Assembly: GCF_050943655.1 (NCBI RefSeq)
Contig: NZ_JBMNPQ010000051.1
Location: 1-10,235, forward strand
Source of the DNA: Peptoniphilus_A sp050943655
GTDB taxonomy: Bacteria > Bacillota > Clostridia > Tissierellales > Peptoniphilaceae
Direction of reading: 5' to 3'
DNA: 10,235 nucleotides
Position numbers and translations under genes: made by a program. Positions within the stretch are counted from its first letter, which is position 1; each line of letters opens with the position of its first letter. The notes beneath the pieces were generated by a model, which saw only the letters and a list, made by a program, of their open reading frames with translations, had not been told where the DNA came from and ran no database searches. Of the stretch, positions 5,872 to 10,235 are shown piece after piece.

Positions 5872-8301
5872 ATGACAGAAGATAAATTTGTAGAATCAGG
5901 AATATTAGATGTTGATATTAACCACAAGATGAGATCATCTTATCTTGATTATTCCATGTCTGTAATAGTTGCCAGAGCTCTTCCAGATGTTCGTGACGGA
6001 CTAAAACCTGTTCACAGAAGAATTTTATACGGAATGCAAGGACTTGGACTTACATCAGGCAGCGGATACAGAAAATCTGCAAGACTTGTTGGGGATGTAA
6101 TGGGTAAATATCACCCTCACGGTGACTCCTCAATTTATGAAGCAACAGTAAGACTTGCACAAAGCTTTAATACAAGATATCCACTAGTAGATGGACAAGG
6201 AAACTTTGGTAATATTGACGGTGACGATGCAGCGGCAATGCGTTATACAGAAGTTAAGATGACAAAACTTGCCGAAGAGATGCTAAGAGACATCAATAAG
6301 GACACAGTAGATTTTCAACCAAACTTCGACGAAAACGAGATGGAGCCCGTAATACTTCCATCAAGATTTCCAAACTTACTTGTAAATGGATCAAGTGGTA
6401 TCGCCGTAGGGATGGCGACAAATATGGCGCCACACAATATGAACGAGGCAATTGATGGAATAATTGCATATATCGACGACGATAATATTTCAATAGATGA
6501 ATTAAACGAAATAATAAAGGGACCTGACTTTCCAACGGGAGCTCAAATCATGGGGACTGACGGAATCAAAAAGGCCTACAAGACTGGTAGAGGAAAGATA
6601 ACTGTAAGGGCAGTTGCCGAAATAGAAAACTTAACTAAACAGAGACAACAAATAATAATTACAGAGCTTCCTTACCAAGTAAATAAATCAAACTTAATAA
6701 TAAAAATTGCAGAACTTGCAAAAAATAAAGTCATTGAGGGAATTTCAAACATAAATGACTCTTCTAATAGAAATGGAATTAAGATTGTAATCGACTTAAA
6801 AAGAGATGCAAATGCAAATGTAGTTTTAAATAAACTGTACAGAAATACACAAATGCAGATAACATTTGGTATCATAAACCTTGCACTTGTAAATGGAAAG
6901 CCAGAAATCTTAAATCTAAAAGATCTTATTAGACATTATGTAGATCACCAAGTTGAAGTTGTAACTAGAAGGACAAAATTCGACCTAGATAAGGCAGAAA
7001 AGAGAGCACACATCGTCGAAGGTTTATTTATTGCACTAGATAATATCGACAGAATTATCCAAATAGTTAGAAATTCCAAAGACGATGACGAGGTAAAAGT
7101 TAAATTTAAAAAAGAATTTGACCTAACAGATGCACAGTCTCAGGCAATTCTAGACATGAGAATTAGAAGACTTACTGGACTAGAAAGAGATAGACTTGAG
7201 GCAGAGTATGAAAAATTAAAAGAAGACATCAAGAGATTTAGAGAAATTCTTGAAAACAACGACGTCCTTATGAATTTAATTAAAGACGAACTTCTTGAGA
7301 TTAAAAATAAATATGGAGACCTTAGAAGAACTGTAATATCTCCAAGTGCATCAGAAATTGAAATGAGAGATATAATTAAAAAAGAAGATGTAGTTATAAC
7401 TCTAACTCAATTTGGTTACATTAAGAGAATGAGCGAGGGCACATACAAACCTCAAAAACGTGGTGGCAGGGGAATTTCTTCTGGCAACATGCGTGAGGAT
7501 GACTTCGTAAAAGAGCTTTTTGTGACATCGACTCACGATATAATACTATTCTTTACAAACCTTGGAAATGTATTTAGGCTAAATGCTTACGAAATACCGA
7601 GAGATTCAAGGACATCAAGAGGTACAGCTCTTGTAAACTTACTTCAGTTGCAACCTGATGAAAGGGTAACATCAATTATTCCTGTAGAAGAATATGATCC
7701 AGAAATGAACTTCGTAATGGTTACAAAAAATGGACTAATTAAAAGAACTTCTGCAAAAGAATATAAAAATATCAGAAAATCAGGTATAATAGCAATAAAC
7801 CTAAATGAAGGTGATAAATTAATAGGAGTACACTTGACTCGCGACGAAGAAGAAATAATTCTTGTGTCCAAGAAGGGAATGTCCATAAGATTTAATGAAG
7901 AGCAAGTAAGAAAGAGTGGCAGAAACACAATGGGTGTTAAGGCAATTGAACTTGACGAAGACGACGAACTCGTTTCATCAGATACTATTGACTCACACGA
8001 CTATCTACTTGTAGTTTCAGAAAATGGTTATGGAAAACTTACAGAACTTTCAAAATACAGGGCACAAAATAGAGCCGGCAAGGGAATCTTGACATATAAG
8101 ACTACTAAGAAGACTGGCAAAGTTGCAACAGCAAGTGTAGTCGACAAAGAAGATGACGTTATGATTATCGCCGACTCCGGCATAATTATAAGAATTTTAA
8201 CCGATGATATTTCATTGCAAGGAAGAAACACTTCTGGTGTAAAACTTATGAATCTTAAGGATTCAAAAGTAGTTTCTGTTGCAAAATATATAGGTGACTA
8301 G
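5872..8301 (+). CDS. gyrA: DNA gyrase subunit A
   Basis: GyrA breaks and rejoins DNA and wraps it to give gyrase its supercoiling ability. The product is 809 residues. The winged-helix breakage domain has PDVRDGLKPVHRRILYGM (38-55) and the quinolone-determining region HPHGDSSIYEA (81-91), with Ser86 and Glu90 at the E. coli S83 and D87 positions, which is the usual Gram-positive sensitive state. The catalytic Tyr is Y125 in AAMRYTE. A coiled-coil and gate region spans roughly 360-490. The C-terminal beta-pinwheel begins near 500 and contains the GyrA box QKRGGRG (528-534), which separates it from ParC. AGGAGG (5861-5866) precedes the ATG. The stop lies within the ribosome site of the next gene, so the downstream STAS gene appears joined to the gyrase operon. 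Confidence 0.98.
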   Translation: MTEDKFVESGILDVDINHKMRSSYLDYSMSVIVARALPDVRDGLKPVHRRILYGMQGLGLTSGSGYRKSARLVGDVMGKYHPHGDSSIYEATVRLAQSFNTRYPLVDGQGNFGNIDGDDAAAMRYTEVKMTKLAEEMLRDINKDTVDFQPNFDENEMEPVILPSRFPNLLVNGSSGIAVGMATNMAPHNMNEAIDGIIAYIDDDNISIDELNEIIKGPDFPTGAQIMGTDGIKKAYKTGRGKITVRAVAEIENLTKQRQQIIITELPYQVNKSNLIIKIAELAKNKVIEGISNINDSSNRNGIKIVIDLKRDANANVVLNKLYRNTQMQITFGIINLALVNGKPEILNLKDLIRHYVDHQVEVVTRRTKFDLDKAEKRAHIVEGLFIALDNIDRIIQIVRNSKDDDEVKVKFKKEFDLTDAQSQAILDMRIRRLTGLERDRLEAEYEKLKEDIKRFREILENNDVLMNLIKDELLEIKNKYGDLRRTVISPSASEIEMRDIIKKEDVVITLTQFGYIKRMSEGTYKPQKRGGRGISSGNMREDDFVKELFVTSTHDIILFFTNLGNVFRLNAYEIPRDSRTSRGTALVNLLQLQPDERVTSIIPVEEYDPEMNFVMVTKNGLIKRTSAKEYKNIRKSGIIAINLNEGDKLIGVHLTRDEEEIILVSKKGMSIRFNEEQVRKSGRNTMGVKAIELDEDDELVSSDTIDSHDYLLVVSENGYGKLTELSKYRAQNRAGKGILTYKTTKKTGKVATASVVDKEDDVMIIADSGIIIRILTDDISLQGRNTSGVKLMNLKDSKVVSVAKYIGD

Positions 8302-8306
8302 GAGGA
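8300..8306 (+). promoter_or_regulatory. Shine-Dalgarno of the STAS gene, overlapping the gyrA stop
   Basis: AGGAGGA lies five bases before the ATG at 8312. Its first two bases are the end of the gyrA TAG stop. It fixes the STAS start at 8312 rather than the in-frame GTG at 8294, which lies inside gyrA and ahead of the ribosome site. Confidence 0.85.
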
Positions 8307-8311
8307 ATCAC

Positions 8312-8623
8312 ATGGATTTTAGACTTGAAACGAAAGACAGTGAAGATTTTTTAATTTTATACCCTATAGGAGAGCTTGATGTTTATAACACCAATGCTTT
8401 CAAAGAAAAGGCCCTTAAGCTTTATAATGCGAACAAAAAGGACATACTTTTCGATTGTAAAGATCTAAAATATCTTGACTCGACAGGACTTGGATCTTTG
8501 ATGTATATATTAAAAAATATTAAAGACAATGGTCACAAAATAGTTATTGAAAACTTGAGCAGTACTATAATGAAGTTATTTAAAATAACTCAACTAGACG
8601 AGATATTCGAAATAAGAGGTTAA
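8312..8623 (+). CDS. STAS-domain anti-sigma factor antagonist (RsbV/SpoIIAA type)
   Basis: This 103-residue protein is a single STAS domain. Such antagonists, when unphosphorylated, bind an anti-sigma factor and release the sigma factor. The beta-strand start (FLILYPIGELDV, 13-24) and the key loop YLDSTGLGSL (54-63) are visible. Ser57 in DSTGLG aligns with the serine that the anti-sigma kinase phosphorylates in SpoIIAA and RsbV. Start chosen by the strong AGGAGGA site at 8300-8306. It is 10 bases after gyrA and one base before the next gene, so it is probably made from the gyrase transcript unless a promoter lies inside gyrA. It cannot be told from sequence alone whether it descends from an rsbV or a spoIIAA. 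No truncation is visible. Confidence 0.92.
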   Translation: MDFRLETKDSEDFLILYPIGELDVYNTNAFKEKALKLYNANKKDILFDCKDLKYLDSTGLGSLMYILKNIKDNGHKIVIENLSSTIMKLFKITQLDEIFEIRG

Positions 8624-8624
8624 C

Positions 8625-8972
8625 ATGGATGTATTAAAATTTAGTTTGCCAAATGACACCTTGTATTTTTCTACGGCAAGGCTCATGGCTACAGGCATTT
8701 TAAGCACTTTAAATAGAGATATCGAAGAAATCGAAGACATTAAGATGGCTCTTACTGAATCTTTAAATATTTGTCTAAACTTAGAAATGGACGAGAATAT
8801 AGACATTGTATTTGAAATCGATGAAAAATCATTGAAAATAAAAGTTTCACAAATTTCAGAAGAAAAATTAAATTCTTGTGAAAAACTCTCTCTTGCAAGA
8901 ACTATAATAGACTATCTAATCGATGAGTCTTACTTTGAAGAAAATACTCTAGTATTAGAAAAAAATCTTTAG
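8625..8972 (+). CDS. Short, divergent RsbW/SpoIIAB-like anti-sigma factor
   Basis: Its position between a STAS antagonist and a SigB-family sigma gene, and the stretch DIEEIEDIKMALTESLN (32-48), which resembles DEIEDLKIAVSEACTN of RsbW, identify it as an anti-sigma factor of the HATPase_c_2 type. It is only 115 residues; RsbW and SpoIIAB have roughly 145-160. The N-box asparagine, expected four residues after Glu45, is Ile49 (an Asn sits one residue earlier at 48). The DxGxG (G1) motif cannot be found: KIKVSQISEEKLN (71-83) occupies its place. The glycine-rich G2 loop is replaced by EKLSLARTIIDYLID (86-100). It may therefore hold the sigma factor without binding ATP or phosphorylating the antagonist, which is inference. 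The frame is open throughout and uses the same codons as its neighbours, so it does not look like a decaying pseudogene. Ribosome site AGAGG (8615-8619). Confidence 0.75.
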   Translation: MDVLKFSLPNDTLYFSTARLMATGILSTLNRDIEEIEDIKMALTESLNICLNLEMDENIDIVFEIDEKSLKIKVSQISEEKLNSCEKLSLARTIIDYLIDESYFEENTLVLEKNL

Positions 8973-8979
8973 GTTTATT

Positions 8980-9765
8980 ATGAATTTAAGAGAATATAAC
9001 GATTTAGACAGAAGGCTTACAAAAGAAGAGAGAAAAGAACTTTTTAACGAGTACTATAAAAATAGAGACCCGGAAATTCGAGATATATTAATCGAGGAAC
9101 ATCTATATATTGCAGAAATTTTGTCCAAAAAATACACAAATAGAGGCATAGATTTTGACGACATATACCAAATAGCATCAATCGGTCTAATATATGCCAT
9201 AGAAAGATTTGATCCGACAAAGGGATTTGAATTTTCATCCTTTGCAACGCCTACAATAATCGGCGAGATAAAAAAATATTTTAGAGACAATGGTTGGACA
9301 ATTAGAGTTCCAAGAAGAATTCAGGAACTATCCAAAAAAATTGCAAATGCAACTACAACACTGTCCCAAAAATATCAAAAGACTCCGACAATAAACGACA
9401 TTGCAGAGTTTTTAAACTCAACTCCAGAAGAGATAATGGAGGCAATGGAGGCATCTAAGGTCTACACACCACAGTCACTTGATGTGACATATGAAAGTGG
9501 AAGTGAAAATGAATTTAGCTTAGCAGACTTAATAGGCGAAGATGAAGATTACTTCGATAAAATTGAGTCCAACGACTTTTTCAAAAGAGCCATGGTTGGT
9601 CTTGACGATGTAGAGAAAAAAATACTGATGGATAGATATTTTAATAAGAAAACCCAGGTATCAATTGCCAAAGAATTAAATATTTCTCAGATGACTGTAT
9701 CGCGTATGGAGAAAAAAATCTTGGCAAAGATGAAAAAAGAAATAACAAAAAGCATGGAGATATAA
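8980..9765 (+). CDS. RNA polymerase sigma factor, SigB/SigF/SigG family
   Basis: This is a group 3 sigma-70 factor of 261 residues that would direct RNA polymerase to an alternative promoter set. Region 2 (about 33-103) includes GIDFDDIYQIASIGLIYAIERFDPTKG and FSSFATPTIIGEIKKYFRDN; the segment WTIRVPRRIQELSKKI (106-121) is typical of the family. Region 3 (about 122-185) includes TPTINDIAEFL, and region 4 (about 205-255) holds the -35-binding helix-turn-helix TQVSIAKELNISQMTVSRMEKKI (225-247). All regions are intact, so it should be active. It follows the anti-sigma gene by seven bases with only a weak AGG ribosome site, suggesting translational coupling and stoichiometric control. SigB and SigF cannot be separated by eye. 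Its stop codon directly abuts the next start. Confidence 0.94.
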   Translation: MNLREYNDLDRRLTKEERKELFNEYYKNRDPEIRDILIEEHLYIAEILSKKYTNRGIDFDDIYQIASIGLIYAIERFDPTKGFEFSSFATPTIIGEIKKYFRDNGWTIRVPRRIQELSKKIANATTTLSQKYQKTPTINDIAEFLNSTPEEIMEAMEASKVYTPQSLDVTYESGSENEFSLADLIGEDEDYFDKIESNDFFKRAMVGLDDVEKKILMDRYFNKKTQVSIAKELNISQMTVSRMEKKILAKMKKEITKSMEI

Positions 9766-10235
9766 ATGAACAGAAGAAAATACCTAGTGGGGCTTCTTAG
9801 GATTGTAAATATTTTCGAAATAATAGTTTCAATAATGCTAATTGCAGGAGTAATCTTTGCAGTGCCAGACATATTGAAATATTATGTAGAAATACTTCAC
9901 TCCGACGAACTTGCCTCCTACGAAATATTTCAACATTTTCTTTCTCATGTACTTCTACTCGTAATTGCTATTGAATTTGTAGTTCTCATGATAGCGCACA
10001 CAGACACAAATATAATTCACTTAATTTTACTTGTAATATCGAGAAAGATGCTAGTGTACTCAGACACTATGGTAGATTTACTCATTGCAACAATTGCGAT
10101 CGCAATACTATTTGCAGTAAGAAAGTTTTTAGTAACTGGAATTGCAGAAGACGGAACCATAGAAAACATAACAGAATTCTCAGCCTCAACTCCTATTAAC
10201 AAACTAAATGCAAAATATGGATTTGACATCAAGGG
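9766..10235 (+). CDS. Multi-pass membrane protein, PsiE-like (3' end beyond window)
   Basis: This open frame begins immediately after the sigma stop codon, with GGAG (9756-9759) six bases before the ATG, and runs off the right edge (156 complete residues seen). Hydrophobic segments lie near 10-33, 57-78, 82-97 and 103-120. The segment HVLLLVIAIEFVVLMIAHTD, then IIHLILLVISRKMLV, resembles the four-helix PsiE (phosphate-starvation-inducible E) family in its spacing and the ISRKML pattern; this is recognition by eye only. The hydrophilic tail after 125 (ITEFSASTPINKLNAKYGFD) suggests a cytoplasmic domain that continues outside the window, possibly a TrkA-C-like or other small regulatory domain. 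Its abutment to the sigma gene suggests co-expression and possible membership of the regulon or a signal input, but function is unknown. Confidence 0.8.
   Translation, partial: MNRRKYLVGLLRIVNIFEIIVSIMLIAGVIFAVPDILKYYVEILHSDELASYEIFQHFLSHVLLLVIAIEFVVLMIAHTDTNIIHLILLVISRKMLVYSDTMVDLLIATIAIAILFAVRKFLVTGIAEDGTIENITEFSASTPINKLNAKYGFDIK

Noticed and set aside
8272..8297. SigB-like promoter (GTTTCT, 14 bases, AGGTGA) in the end of gyrA that could autoregulate the sigma module
   Set aside because: The -35-like half is close to GTTTAA, but the -10-like half matches GGGTAT poorly. It also lies inside coding sequence, so it is too weak to annotate.
8294..8311. Earlier in-frame GTG start for the STAS gene, overlapping gyrA
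   Set aside because: A strong AGGAGGA at 8300-8306 serves the ATG at 8312, and the extra residues do not belong to the STAS fold.
10017..10232. Minus-strand open frame at the right edge
   Set aside because: It is the shadow of the + strand membrane-protein gene, which has a ribosome site and coherent transmembrane segments.

Overview
The window is the replication-origin region of a low-GC, Gram-positive-type bacterium (Bacillota). The gene order dnaA - dnaN - yaaA (S4 protein) - recF - gyrB - gyrA is the classic chromosomal origin block. The A+T-rich composition, heavy use of AGA and ATA codons, strong AGGAGG ribosome sites and Gram-positive-style GyrA/GyrB sequences fit an anaerobic clostridia-like lineage. 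The Peptoniphilaceae/Tissierellia (Anaerococcus, Peptoniphilus, Finegoldia type) are my best guess, but this is inference without a database search.

Layout. Positions 1-49 are the last bases upstream of dnaA and hold a DnaA-box-like site and the Shine-Dalgarno (SD). dnaA occupies 50-1399. The only substantial non-coding stretch (1400-1543) lies between dnaA and dnaN and has the anatomy of an oriC unwinding region: an inverted near-consensus DnaA box overlapping the dnaA stop codon, a perfect DnaA box, a perfect A+T-only palindrome, a further near-consensus box, and a DnaA-trio tract running into very A+T-rich DNA. From dnaN (1544) to the right edge, every gene is on the + strand and gaps never exceed 14 bases (one 4-base overlap). 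No terminator is visible, so dnaN, yaaA, recF, gyrB, gyrA and the four genes after them look like one long transcription unit or a nested set of units.

Directly behind gyrA lies a three-gene partner-switching module: STAS anti-anti-sigma factor, short RsbW/SpoIIAB-like anti-sigma factor, and SigB/SigF-family sigma factor. It is followed, with no gap, by the 5' part of a multi-pass membrane protein resembling the PsiE family. The gene order of the module is the same as in both rsbV-rsbW-sigB and spoIIAA-spoIIAB-sigF.

How they work together. DnaA opens the origin, DnaN is the polymerase clamp, RecF acts at stalled forks and gaps, and GyrA2B2 removes positive supercoils. The downstream module would switch a secondary sigma factor on and off. 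The most unusual feature is the anti-sigma protein: it is only 115 residues and appears to have lost the N-box asparagine and the G1/G2 glycine motifs of the GHKL kinase fold, while the antagonist keeps its phosphorylatable serine. This suggests a modified, possibly non-kinase, partner switch. A second point is a natural Asn in GyrB at the position equivalent to E. coli Asp426, where Asp-to-Asn is a known quinolone-resistance change.
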